Shown: positions 26,863 to 35,710, counted from the stretch's first letter. The stretch is DNA of 64,000 nucleotides from CAYVIB01 sp964451365 (GCA_964451365.1 CAYVIB010000003.1:62001-126000); one strand, 5' to 3'. Notes: generated by a model not told the origin, from the sequence alone. Numbers and translations are program-made.

Positions 26863-28179
26863 TTATTTTTTTGCTTCCGCGGTTTTTTGTTGCGACCAAT
26901 AATAAATATTCTGGAACGCATGGCTGATGTTCAGGTTAAGCGCCGGCAATGGATAAAGGTCCGTGCTGCTGGGGAAGGAATGCATGGTGTTGTGGCAGCG
27001 GAAACAGTTGTTCATGGTGCTTTGGGTTTGGGTATAGGTTTCCACTGTTGAATTGGATAATTTCAGCGAGCCGGTGAGAATATCGTCGGTGTCCAACGCC
27101 ATGTTGGGTTTCAGGCCATCAATAGCCGCGAACCAGATGGCGCCCACTTCGAAATAATTCCGCCAGACATCGTCCTCATCCAGGTTTTTCTTCACATCGG
27201 CGTTGAGATCTTTAATATTGTCGTCATTGGGTTGCACGCCACCGTTGGCCGGATCGTTGCCGAACTCGAATTGACGGCAAACCTGGGTGATCGGACTCAG
27301 GGTTTGCGTGTCCTCATTGAGCTTGAGTTTGTTTGTATTGGCATAGTTAACGTTACAGTTTTGGTACGTTGTGCCGGCCTTGTAGAACGTCCAGTCCTGG
27401 TTGGATATGACTGTGCCGGGGGTAACGTTCTCCGGCACGTTTGGCGAGTTGTCCTTGTGCTCGAAGGTGGCCCATATCATTTCCGGATGCTGGTTTACCA
27501 CGCCCGCGATGTGAAAACCGACCAGTGCAAGTATCACTGTTTCGGTATTGTTGGGGTCTATTACGATTTTTCCGTTTTTGTTGACCAACTTGTTAACTTC
27601 ACCCTGCATGGTGAACATATCGCTGACATCCTCGCCCGGCTGCACGATTTTCCACGATACCTTCAATTCGATCGTGCCTATGGGGAAGGGTGTATCCGGA
27701 TCAAATGCCCGTACCGCCGCGGGATCGGTTAAATTGTTTTCCTTCATGAATTTGACGAAATCTCCATTGATATATTGCGAGTAGTAAACAGCGCGACCAC
27801 TCTGGTCAACCATTATGCCGTCAGTGCCGGCCTGCAGATATTCGTTGAAGGATTCAGGTGCATTACTCTTTTGCATGCGAGGCATCAACCCGTCCTGCGA
27901 CATGCCCAAAAGCGAATAGGGCGAGACCATGGACAGAAACAGCGGCTTGCCGTCCACTTCTTTGGTTAACCAGAGAAAGGTCTGCCAGGACCATTGGTGA
28001 AACACGCAGTTGCTTGTACTCTGGAAACCTTCATTATCAGGCTCCGGCGTTTGAGAGTGGGGAAACCAGCTGGATTCCGCTTCGCAGTCCGCGAATGCGG
28101 ACGTGGAAAACAGGCATATAGAAGAAACAATGACAGCTGGAATAAAAGCGGTACGGAATGAAAGGGATAAAAAATTCAA
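26863..28179 (-). CDS. Exported monoheme c-type cytochrome-like protein of the LodA operon
   Basis: 438 residues with a Sec signal peptide (AVIVSSICLFSTSAFA-DCEAE). One CxxCH heme motif occurs near the C-terminus at 392-396 (NNCFRCHNTMHSF). A second histidine or Met ligand (HAFQNIYY or TMHSF) is possible. The remainder, including HQWSWQTFLWLTKE and VGFHIAGVVNQHPEMIWATFEH, is not a fold I recognise. As the first gene of the LodA-LodB operon it may accept electrons from the quinone cofactor or act in its maturation; both are inference. Covalent heme attachment would occur in the periplasm. Confidence 0.75.
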   Translation of the reverse strand: MNFLSLSFRTAFIPAVIVSSICLFSTSAFADCEAESSWFPHSQTPEPDNEGFQSTSNCVFHQWSWQTFLWLTKEVDGKPLFLSMVSPYSLLGMSQDGLMPRMQKSNAPESFNEYLQAGTDGIMVDQSGRAVYYSQYINGDFVKFMKENNLTDPAAVRAFDPDTPFPIGTIELKVSWKIVQPGEDVSDMFTMQGEVNKLVNKNGKIVIDPNNTETVILALVGFHIAGVVNQHPEMIWATFEHKDNSPNVPENVTPGTVISNQDWTFYKAGTTYQNCNVNYANTNKLKLNEDTQTLSPITQVCRQFEFGNDPANGGVQPNDDNIKDLNADVKKNLDEDDVWRNYFEVGAIWFAAIDGLKPNMALDTDDILTGSLKLSNSTVETYTQTQSTMNNCFRCHNTMHSFPSSTDLYPLPALNLNISHAFQNIYYWSQQKTAEAKK

Positions 28180-28826
28180 TGCACTGACTCCTTTAAGTGA
28201 CGTGATAACGGATATTTATTTTTTACAGCAGATTGTTGTTGATGGAATTAATAGAGGAGGGTGCGTTCTTTACCCGAAAGCCGCGATGGCCTGGATGTTT
28301 GAAGAAACACTCTGCTTTATTATTCGTGTTAACAGAAGCTGCCCACAGGTCAGTATAGACACGGCTAAAATATCCCTCCACTTTATGGTTATGATTTTTT
28401 GATTTGTTTAATCCGATTTCTAGAGCTGCAACTTTTTTAAATTTATTAACTGTGTTGCAAAAATAAATCAGTGGCAGGTTGAGGTTGAATTATAAATTGC
28501 TTTCTGGCGCGCATGTCTTTTTTGGGTCTGGTTTTTAATGATGGGCGCGCCATATTTGGCGCCGGTTTCGTTTTTTTTAATTTGGGATCGTAGACGGGCT
28601 GATAAACGAGCGTTTGGATTTTTAACCTCGAGAAGTCGCGAATTTGTGCGATTGCGGCTAACGACAGGGACTTTCCTGGGCGTAATAAAAAACCCTATTT
28701 TAATACGCGCAAATTTTTTAAGCTTCATGGGTGCCCTTGCATTCCGGTATGGGAACTTATCCAGTGGCTGCAATCTATGTATCAACGGGGAAACCCGGCG
28801 AACCCATGGCCGACGGAGATATAGTG
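28180..28826. other. Divergent intergenic region
   Basis: About 650 bp between the cytochrome-like gene and the plus-strand Rho_N/SAP-like gene. It must hold both promoters. The frame of the right-hand gene is open back to 28731, but that extension lacks a ribosome site. No operator, hairpin-plus-T-tract or conserved RNA is evident. Confidence 0.45.
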
Positions 28827-29642
28827 ATGGCTACCGACGAAAAGCAGAAGGCAACAGGTTACGACCGCTTCAAACGCCATGAGGAAAAGGAATATTCGGG
28901 CATGCGGGTCGGTCGTGCCCACAAGTGGTATTACGACCAGGGAGAATGGCGGGAGCGAAAGCTCAGCCCCGACGATTGGGAAATCTACTATCAAACCACC
29001 AAGCGACGCGCTGCCCGCGCGCCCGAAGAATCCGGTGCTCCCATCGGAACGGAATACAACTGGCTTATCGTGTCCCACCAGCGCGTCGACAAGCTTGATG
29101 CCAACAGCTACATGACTTGCATGGAAGGCAGGAAGTTTAAAGTCGCGCACAAGCGCGCCAGCAAAAATGCCTGGAGTGCAAGTGAAAAAGCCCAGCGAAA
29201 AAAAGTTATTCAATACCTGGAGCAGATGATTGAAGAGCTTAAGCGGGCCGACGAATCCGAGAGCCTTCCCTACAGCGTGGGCGAGCACGATCATATTTAC
29301 GGACTGAATCTACGGACAAAAAATGAATTGTTGGAAATGGCGAAGGCTTACTCTGTTCCGGTAAAGTCCAGTATGAAGCGTGAAGAACTACTGGAGGCGG
29401 TGAGGGAAGGGCTCGATAGGCGCGAAAAAGCCAAAGGCGATGGGCAGGCAAAACCCAAACCGGAAGGAGCCGGAGCAAAACCGGACGGAGTTGAAGCAAA
29501 GCTGCAACAAAAATCCAAAGGCGATCTGTACAAGCTGGCAAGCGAGCACAATATCAGCGGTCGATCCCATATGAATAAAATGGAACTTATGCATGCGCTT
29601 GCAAGTGAGATTCGAAGCTCCGGTGCGAATGCGAGACTGTAG
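28827..29642 (+). CDS. Rho_N/SAP-like domain protein, function unknown
   Basis: 271 residues from the ATG at 28827 (MATDEKQKATGYDRFKRHEE), chosen because GGAG lies 8 bases upstream; the earlier GTG/ATG starts have no such site. The N-terminal ~140 residues are charged and aromatic (HKWYYDQGEWRERKLSPDDWEIYYQ) and unrecognised. Two short C-terminal repeats look like Rho N-terminal/SAP helix-extended-helix units: TKNELLEMAKAYSVPVKSSMKREELLEAV and SKGDLYKLASEHNISGRSHMNKMELMHAL. They are separated by a Lys/Pro/Gly linker. Such units bind nucleic acids or mediate contacts. No signal peptide; neighbours give no clue. Confidence 0.7.
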   Translation: MATDEKQKATGYDRFKRHEEKEYSGMRVGRAHKWYYDQGEWRERKLSPDDWEIYYQTTKRRAARAPEESGAPIGTEYNWLIVSHQRVDKLDANSYMTCMEGRKFKVAHKRASKNAWSASEKAQRKKVIQYLEQMIEELKRADESESLPYSVGEHDHIYGLNLRTKNELLEMAKAYSVPVKSSMKREELLEAVREGLDRREKAKGDGQAKPKPEGAGAKPDGVEAKLQQKSKGDLYKLASEHNISGRSHMNKMELMHALASEIRSSGANARL

Positions 29643-29701
29643 GTAGTCGAGTGGCTGCTGGGAATTCCGGTATAACATCCTGTGGCAATGATGCAATGAT
29701 T

Positions 29702-29753
29702 TGTAGGGGCAACCCTTGCGGTTACCCGGGCGGTCGCTAGGGCCGTTCCTACA
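29702..29753. repeat. Intergenic palindromic repeat, copy 2
   Basis: Bounded by TGTAGG and CCTACA, 52 bp. It begins TGTAGGGGCAACCCTTGCGG, close to copy 1 at 2875. It lies between convergent gene ends. Confidence 0.6.
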
Positions 29754-29819
29754 CCCGATCGGCAATTACGGACAATAATCTGCCGCGCGCAGCGATAACC
29801 GAATTAGTGTTAACAGGCC

Positions 29820-30728
29820 CTAATGAGTCTTTTGCTTTTCCTGTTTTATTTCGAACCAGGAATGCAGTGTCATCGCCATAAACACAATGGCTCCGCCCGC
29901 TAGCGTCAAAGGAGGAACGGTTTCACCCAATACCAGCCACGCCCATGCCGGCGCAAGCAGGGTTTCCACCAGCAGAAACAAACTCACTTCGGGCGATGGT
30001 AAATAGCGCGTAGCGGTGAGCATACAGATTGACGCAATCGGTTTTTGAAACAGTCCCATAATGGCAAGCCATCCCAGGCTGGTCATGGGAACCGCCAGAG
30101 GTGTGCTGAAGGGCGCCAACAGGGGTATCGAAACCAGCGCGCCCAGGGCAATTGCGGGAACGCGTGGAAAATCCGGATAGCGACGCAACAACGTAAGTAG
30201 AAAACCGGTGCTTATCGCGAGTAAAAAGGCAATGGCATCTCCCCGCCAGCTGGGCATTTTTAACGATCCCGCGAATACAACAATAATGCCCGCCGTGGCA
30301 ATGGCGATTGTCCAGAGAACGCGGCGGGGCATAACCTCGCGCAGCATGAGCCAGGAAAATAAAGCGCAAATTAACGGCGTGCAACACAGAATAATCAGCG
30401 TGTTGGCTACTTTGGTATAGCTGACGGAAAAAACAAATAACGCTGTGTTTAACCCGTAAAGCAGGCAGACTGTCAGGGTCACCCAGCGAATGTCGAGCAA
30501 TGCGCGAAATGACCGCCACTGTCCCGACACCGCCAGGTAAACCGACAACGACAAAGCAATTAAACAGCCGCGCCAAAACGCCGCGTCCCACGGTGATACG
30601 TCAGCCAGTCGAATCAGCACAGCATCAAAACTTAAGGTAACAATGCCAAAGCCGGCGATGGCAAAACCGCGCGTGTAATTGGTGTTGTTGGTTGCGAGAT
30701 CGTCAGCGCGTGCGCTTTTAATAGTCAT
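29820..30728 (-). CDS. EamA/DMT-superfamily transporter
   Basis: 302 residues with about ten hydrophobic segments arranged as two EamA repeats. Examples are FAIAGFGIVTLSFDAVLIRLADVSPWDAAFWRG near the start, IAIATAGIIVVFAGS closing repeat one, and VLGETVPPLTLAGGAIVFMAM near the end, a typical signature of the second repeat. Members export metabolites or amino acids across the inner membrane; the substrate cannot be inferred. It is transcribed alone. Confidence 0.88.
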   Translation of the reverse strand: MTIKSARADDLATNNTNYTRGFAIAGFGIVTLSFDAVLIRLADVSPWDAAFWRGCLIALSLSVYLAVSGQWRSFRALLDIRWVTLTVCLLYGLNTALFVFSVSYTKVANTLIILCCTPLICALFSWLMLREVMPRRVLWTIAIATAGIIVVFAGSLKMPSWRGDAIAFLLAISTGFLLTLLRRYPDFPRVPAIALGALVSIPLLAPFSTPLAVPMTSLGWLAIMGLFQKPIASICMLTATRYLPSPEVSLFLLVETLLAPAWAWLVLGETVPPLTLAGGAIVFMAMTLHSWFEIKQEKQKTH

Positions 30729-30923
30729 CGGTTTTGATATCCATTTACAGCTCGTATTTAGTAGAGCAAGCGTTGTTCCAGGAAAACGAGAAAATATTTA
30801 TTGTTTTCGGCTTGAGGAAACGTTGCGGGAGCGACGATATAACGAAATGAACCGGAGACAGGTGGATTGGCGAGCAGAGTTTAAAAGCGAAAGGGCGACG
30901 GCGTGGTCGCCCTTAAAGCTCCA

Positions 30924-33062
30924 TTAAAGCATGGGGTAAAACCCTTCCGCCTTAATATTCCACTGGCCATTGGCGGGAAAGCCAGGCGCCTCCTTGCCGG
31001 GCGCACCTTCCCAACCGGCTGCCATCATTGCCACCGCGGAAAGCAGCGCGCCGTTCGCCGGTAAATACACCGGCAGCGAGGCGCCCTGCTGCGGACAATG
31101 TCCATTGGGCAGGTAGTAATTGTGGGGCGCGTCCATCAGCAGTACATCCACGGCAACTTCCGGCATGCCCAGCCTCGCGGCGGTCATTGCGATCATGGGG
31201 TAATCCCAGCCCCAGATTTTGGTTTCCCAGTCCCAGGTTTTGAGAACTTCGAACAATGTATTTTCCATTACGCCTTCGTTGACGGTCTCATCGTTCAGCA
31301 GGCCCAGCGGCGCGAGCATGGTGGGGTGGTCCCGTCGGCTTTCAATGTTTTCGAATGTATCGGGAATGGATTCGATTGCCACATATTTACTGTCTTTTCG
31401 GGGGAGCCCCGCCAACTGATTTACTTTGGTGGTCCAGTCCGCGTTTTCCGGTTTGCCCTGACGGGTTCGCCATTGTTGCGCGGTCTGCAAGCCGAAACGC
31501 CAGTAGGCCAGTTCAAAAGCCGGGTTGCGGGTTTGTTTGGGATCATAAATTTCCTGGGCAATCCAGATTGGTGGTTCCAGTGACCAGCGTTGATTCTGTT
31601 CATTCCACACCAGCATCGACTCCAGTCCCAAAGCGGTTTGTTCCACCAGTTCGGCATAGCGGTTGAGTACGTCGGCGGAAGGTTGAATTTGGTAAAGTAG
31701 TTCGGCCAGGTGAATTACCTGCGGCTGGTTCCAGATGATCAACGGATTGCCACCGGGGCTTTCGCGATTTTCCGGGCCGACCATTTTTGCCCAGCGCGCG
31801 CCTTTCAGCCCCCGCTCCCGCGCAAGCGCTTGCGCCGACTCCAAGTGCTCGATGTACCAGTCGAGCACGCGTTCCAGTTGTTGCTCGCGTCCCCATAACG
31901 CCCAGTGAGCGGAATGCCACCAGGCCATTTCGGTGTGGTGTTTGCCGTACCAGGAGCTACTGGTGAGGCCGGTTTCCTGGGCGGGAATTTCCGCGCGAGC
32001 CTGGACGCCCATTAAATACTGCGAAAGTACAACCCGCCGTTCAAGCTCATATGCGCGGTGGTCGGTACTGCCGGAGAAGTCGATGGCGGCACCCTTCATC
32101 CAATAATCTTTCCAGTGAGTGGCGGAGTTGTTGATCACCTCGTTAAAGGCCACTGCGTCAGTGGAGTCGAAGGGCGCCTGGGAAAACTCCACGGAATACT
32201 GGATATTGCTGTCTTCCCCCAGGGGAAGAAGGCGATAAAAATGTTCGTCCACTTTGGTGAGTTCCGCCGGCGCTGACCAGCCGATGCGAATGTAATGCCG
32301 CGCATCGTCTACATTGCGTTGAAACAGAGCGGAACGTTCGTCCTGGAAAATAACGGTACTGGTGTGCTCGTCATCCTTGCTCCAGAGCATATCGGGCGTG
32401 TTTTTGATCGACAGGTCATAGCCACGCGGGAAACGAATCGCCATACCCAGTTCGCCCGACGCGACCATGGGTGAAGTGATATCGAAAGCCAGAATATCCC
32501 GCTCTCCGTGAGAGGCGGTGGTTACACTTACCTCCCGCCCGTCAAGTTTGTAGTGGCTGGTGAGTATCCCGTTCCATAAATTCAGGTGCTGATTAACCTC
32601 GCTTAGTTGGCTGGGCAGGATGGACTCGCCGTTGAGCTGCAGGCTGAGGCGCGCCAGTGGCAGGTCGTGTGGGTTTTGTCGCAGCCATTGCCCGGCGGGG
32701 GAATCCATATTGGAGGGGAAACTGACGTTCCTGCCATACGCGTCGAATTCCTCACTCGCGTTTTCCAGTGAATAACCGTCCGGGTTTGGCCGCGAGTGCC
32801 ATGCCCAGCGGGCCTTGGTTTCGAGCGGAATGCCGTTGGAGTAATACAAATTCGCCAGGCTCTGCAGGCCGGTAACATCGGCGGTAAAAGCAAACTTGCC
32901 GTTGCCGACGGTAAACGGGGACACGGGGTCGACAAAATTGGCTTCCGGGTTGTGTCGTTGTACGAGTGCTTCGCGGTTAATGGGTACCTGGGTATTTTTT
33001 TGTTCGCAGGCGCAGAGGCAGATAGTGGCAATGAGGCAGGCCAGATAAAGAAGTTTTTCCAT
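30924..33062 (-). CDS. Lipoprotein with six-hairpin glycosidase-like domain
   Basis: About 712 residues from the ATG at 33062 (MEKLLYLACLIATICLCACEQ), whose lipobox LCAC predicts an acylated outer-membrane or periplasmic protein; an upstream in-frame start would bury it. An N-terminal beta-sandwich (~35-330) contains FVDPVSPFTVGNGKFAFTADVTG, as in GH65/GH95-like enzymes. The C-terminal half resembles an (alpha/alpha)6 barrel (SSWYGKHHTEMAWWHSAHWALWGR, IWGWDYPMIAMTAARLG). The family and catalytic residues are not certain. It lies at the edge of the pectin locus and probably acts on a pectin side chain or oligosaccharide. Confidence 0.65.
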   Translation of the reverse strand: MEKLLYLACLIATICLCACEQKNTQVPINREALVQRHNPEANFVDPVSPFTVGNGKFAFTADVTGLQSLANLYYSNGIPLETKARWAWHSRPNPDGYSLENASEEFDAYGRNVSFPSNMDSPAGQWLRQNPHDLPLARLSLQLNGESILPSQLSEVNQHLNLWNGILTSHYKLDGREVSVTTASHGERDILAFDITSPMVASGELGMAIRFPRGYDLSIKNTPDMLWSKDDEHTSTVIFQDERSALFQRNVDDARHYIRIGWSAPAELTKVDEHFYRLLPLGEDSNIQYSVEFSQAPFDSTDAVAFNEVINNSATHWKDYWMKGAAIDFSGSTDHRAYELERRVVLSQYLMGVQARAEIPAQETGLTSSSWYGKHHTEMAWWHSAHWALWGREQQLERVLDWYIEHLESAQALARERGLKGARWAKMVGPENRESPGGNPLIIWNQPQVIHLAELLYQIQPSADVLNRYAELVEQTALGLESMLVWNEQNQRWSLEPPIWIAQEIYDPKQTRNPAFELAYWRFGLQTAQQWRTRQGKPENADWTTKVNQLAGLPRKDSKYVAIESIPDTFENIESRRDHPTMLAPLGLLNDETVNEGVMENTLFEVLKTWDWETKIWGWDYPMIAMTAARLGMPEVAVDVLLMDAPHNYYLPNGHCPQQGASLPVYLPANGALLSAVAMMAAGWEGAPGKEAPGFPANGQWNIKAEGFYPML

Positions 33063-33529
33063 AGTGTTTTTCGCCCCTGTTCGATTTTTAATGTTGTTGG
33101 AAGGAGTATCCATTTCTTGCACGACAAAAGTTTGTATATAGGCATTTTAAAGTGACGTTTTTTACTTTTCATCCGCGCTTACAATCCTTGGCAACGTTTT
33201 GTAAAAAAAGGATTTAAACGCGGCGTATTCCAGGTTTTATTAAAGATGCCATATTCACAACAGCGCACTGTTGTCGCGATTAAATTCAATGCTCGTATCA
33301 GCCCTCGAGCCGGTATCCAGTGCCGCGTATCTCATGATGCGCATCTCCACTTTTTTCTCTCTTGCCCGCGTCACGTTCGTGCAAGCGAAACCCTCCACAA
33401 GTTCCGATATCTCCTGGATCTCCGCTGCGCGAAGATGACCACATCCTGGCTTTTTTGGTCACCCCGTTGACCCTGGTGTATAAGGGGGGTAAGTCTTTCC
33501 CACCTACTCAAGGGTCTGCAATATAAAGC

Positions 33530-33557
33530 AAAAAAGCAGCCAAAGGGAGGCTGCTTT
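33530..33557 (-). terminator. Intrinsic terminator in the pectin-locus gap
   Basis: On the minus strand AAAGCAGCC-TCCCTTT-GGCTGCTTT is followed by a T-run. No coding gene ends nearby, so it implies a noncoding or leader transcript. Confidence 0.8.
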
Positions 33558-33792
33558 ATCGGGAGTCCGGCCCGATAAGCTTTCGCGGCGAAGCGCGCGG
33601 GGGGCTGCCGTACCTCCCGGAACCGTTGTGGCGGTGTGCCGGCCACCGGGTCTGCATCCGGCCAATATGTTTATCAATAAAAAAATGGCATACCACTATG
33701 GTGGAATACGAAATGAATTTCCGATCAGGTTGATTTGAGGCTTTCGGATAGCCGGCGATACGGAATGAGATAGTTTGGGAGGAGTTGTCGAG

Positions 33793-33822
33793 AAAAAAGT
33801 GCAGCCGGATGGGGACCGGCTG
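33793..33822 (-). terminator. Intrinsic terminator of a putative small RNA
   Basis: On the minus strand GCAGCCGG-TCCCCAT-CCGGCTGC is followed by ACTTTTTTCTC. It lies about 125-150 bases downstream of the paired operator sites. Confidence 0.8.
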
Positions 33823-33942
33823 CGTATATTGGGAGATTCTGCAACATCAGAGTCACCCAATGCCAAGGAAGATGCGTTGCCCGAAGCCCCGCCTGTAATA
33901 GAGACGCGAGCCCCGAAGACCATCTGACTTACACTACTTGTG
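33793..33942 (-). ncRNA. Candidate operator-controlled small RNA
   Basis: Inferred from a minus-strand terminator at 33793-33822 and two TGGTATACCA-like sites at 33947-33984 placed where a promoter would be. A TATACAAT -10-like element overlaps one site; the -35 is poor. The only frame of note (MVFGARVSITGG...) continues past the terminator, so a peptide is unlikely. The 5' end is approximate. Confidence 0.3.
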
Positions 33943-33946
33943 GTCG

Positions 33947-33984
33947 AATTGTATACCAAAAGACTTAACTGGTATACCAACTGG
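33947..33984. promoter_or_regulatory. Pair of ExuR/UxuR-like operator sites
   Basis: ATTGTATACCAA at 33948-33959 and CTGGTATACCAA at 33969-33980 match the palindrome TTGGTATACCAA, two perfect copies or near-copies of which occur in front of the GH105 gene. They lie just beyond the kduD stop and do not precede a protein gene closely. Confidence 0.6.
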
Positions 33985-34061
33985 TTCAAATTGGCCTGTC
34001 AATCGCGGCAATATGTGACTGATTGCCGGTTACTTGGGGAGTGCGGTTAAGCCGGTAGAAT

Positions 34062-34856
34062 CTACTCCTCGTTGGCCGGTTTGCCTATTGTGGCGAGAAT
34101 CCCCCCGTCGACATAGATAATCTGGCCGGTGACGAAGTCGCTGGCCTTACTGGCCAGGAAGATGGCCGCGCCCTGCAGGTCATCCGGATCGCCCCACTTG
34201 CCGGCGGGGGTGCGGCTGATAATAAACTCATTCATGGGATGCCCCGCAACCCTTATCGGAGCGGTTTGGCTGGTGGCGAAATACCCGGGGCCGATGCCAT
34301 TGACCTGGACGTTATACCTCGCCCACTCGGTGGCCATATTGCGGGTCAGCATTTTAAGCCCGCCTTTGGCTGCGGCGTAGGCGCCCACGGAATTGCGGCC
34401 CAACTCGCTCATCATGGAGCAGATATTGATAACCTTGCCGCCGCCGCGCGCCACCATTTTTTTTACCACGGGTTTTGTCATGGTGAATACGCCGGTGAGA
34501 TCGGTTTTAATTACCGCCTCCCAATCTTCGAGGGGCATATCCAGAAGTGGAACGCGTTTGATAATGCCGGCGTTGTTTACCAGGATATCAATCGGTCCCA
34601 CTTCGCTTTCGATGCGGTTTACCGCGTCGTTGGTTTCCGTCTCATCGGTGACGTTAAAGCGGTAGCCAAAAGCGTTGCACCCCTGGCTTCGATATTCATC
34701 GAGCGCCGCATCGATTTTTTCCTGGCTCGAATTGCCGCTGACAACAATGGTGGCGCCGGCGCTGGCCAGGCCGCTCGCCATGGCCATGCCCAGGCCGTGG
34801 GTGGCGCCGGTAACCAGCGCGGTTTTGCCTTTCAGGTCGAACAGTGGATGCGTCAT
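34062..34856 (-). CDS. kduD: 2-dehydro-3-deoxy-D-gluconate 5-dehydrogenase
   Basis: 264 residues, classical short-chain dehydrogenase. It has a TGATHGLGMAMASGL cofactor loop, NNAG, the catalytic Ser region NICSMMSELGRNSVGAYAAAKGG (Tyr and Lys present) and a C-terminal TGQIIYVDGG. KduD oxidises or reduces 2,5-diketo-3-deoxygluconate to 2-keto-3-deoxygluconate in unsaturated uronate breakdown. The pairing with kduI 11 bp upstream fixes the assignment over other gluconate 5-dehydrogenases. Confidence 0.92.
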   Translation of the reverse strand: MTHPLFDLKGKTALVTGATHGLGMAMASGLASAGATIVVSGNSSQEKIDAALDEYRSQGCNAFGYRFNVTDETETNDAVNRIESEVGPIDILVNNAGIIKRVPLLDMPLEDWEAVIKTDLTGVFTMTKPVVKKMVARGGGKVINICSMMSELGRNSVGAYAAAKGGLKMLTRNMATEWARYNVQVNGIGPGYFATSQTAPIRVAGHPMNEFIISRTPAGKWGDPDDLQGAAIFLASKASDFVTGQIIYVDGGILATIGKPANEE

Positions 34857-34867
34857 TAATTCACTCC

Positions 34868-35710
34868 TTAGCGCAATTCCGACGGCTGGTGGAAATCCAT
34901 ATCGGTGTAGTCGAGGTTCTCGCCGGCCATGCCCCAGATAAAAATATAATTGGCGGTGCCGACGCCGGAATGCATCGACCAGGGCGGCGAAACCACCGCC
35001 TGCTCGTTACCCACCCACAGGTGGCGGGTCTCTTCCTTCGGCCCCATAAAATGGCAAACGGCCTGTCCCTCGGGAATTTCAAAATAAAAATAGGCTTCCA
35101 TCCGGCGACTGTGAGTGTGCACCGGCATGGTGTTCCAGTTACTGCCGGGTTGCAGTTCGGTCATGCCCATTTGCAATTGGCAGGTTTCCAGTACGGTGTT
35201 GATCAGCAGCTGATTGATCTTGCGTTCGTTGCAGGTTTCCGGCGAACCCATTTCCAGCACCTTGGCTTCGCCGCGGCTGATTCTTTTTGTCGGGCAACTT
35301 TTGTGGGCGGGCGTGGAGTTGATATAAAACTTGGCCGGCTGGTCCGGATTGTCGCTGGAAAAAACCACTGATTTGGCACCGCGCCCAATGTACAGCGCTT
35401 CCTTGGTTTTGATTTCGTGAATTTCGCCATCGACGACGACCTTGCCGTCTCCGCCGACATTGATCGTGCCCAGTTCGCGGCGCTCCAGAAAATATTCCGC
35501 CTTGAATTGATCGGCCGGCTCGAGCGCGACTTCGGCTTTAACCGGCATCACGCCGCCAACCACAATGCGGTCGTAATGGGTGTAAACAAAATTGGCTTCG
35601 TCGGCGGAAAAAATTTTTTCTATCAAAAAGTTTTTGCGCAGGCGTTGAGTGTCGTAATGTTTGAAATCGTCGATATGAACCGCAAAGCGTTCTTCAATAA
35701 CTTTCGCCAT
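34868..35710 (-). CDS. kduI: 5-dehydro-4-deoxy-D-glucuronate isomerase
   Basis: 280 residues from the ATG at 35710, which has a perfect GGAGG; the frame is open further up without support. Cupin-type zinc enzyme converting 5-keto-4-deoxyuronate, released from unsaturated galacturonides, to 2,5-diketo-3-deoxygluconate. Metal ligands are in PVHTHSRRMEAYFYFE and the late WSMHSGVGT; SRGEAKVLEMGSPETCNERKINQ is a KduI signature. Its product is the substrate of KduD, encoded next. Confidence 0.96.
   Translation of the reverse strand: MAKVIEERFAVHIDDFKHYDTQRLRKNFLIEKIFSADEANFVYTHYDRIVVGGVMPVKAEVALEPADQFKAEYFLERRELGTINVGGDGKVVVDGEIHEIKTKEALYIGRGAKSVVFSSDNPDQPAKFYINSTPAHKSCPTKRISRGEAKVLEMGSPETCNERKINQLLINTVLETCQLQMGMTELQPGSNWNTMPVHTHSRRMEAYFYFEIPEGQAVCHFMGPKEETRHLWVGNEQAVVSPPWSMHSGVGTANYIFIWGMAGENLDYTDMDFHQPSELR

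Larger units (their letters stand above)
33063..34061. other. ~1-kb noncoding region with operators and two minus-strand terminators
   Basis: No convincing protein gene. From right to left it holds two TGGTATACCA-type palindromes (33947-33984), a minus-strand intrinsic terminator (33793-33822), a GC-rich, strongly folding stretch (33558-33665) and a second minus-strand terminator (33530-33557). The leftmost 450 bp shows nothing recognisable. Confidence 0.6.

Noticed and set aside
25798..27051. 417-codon plus-strand frame
   Set aside because: Antisense to the LodA-like gene and the end of the cytochrome-like gene, which have strong family support.
33696..33989. 97-codon minus-strand frame in the pectin-locus gap
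   Set aside because: It runs through an intrinsic terminator and over the operator pair, and has no ribosome site; a small RNA explains the signals better.
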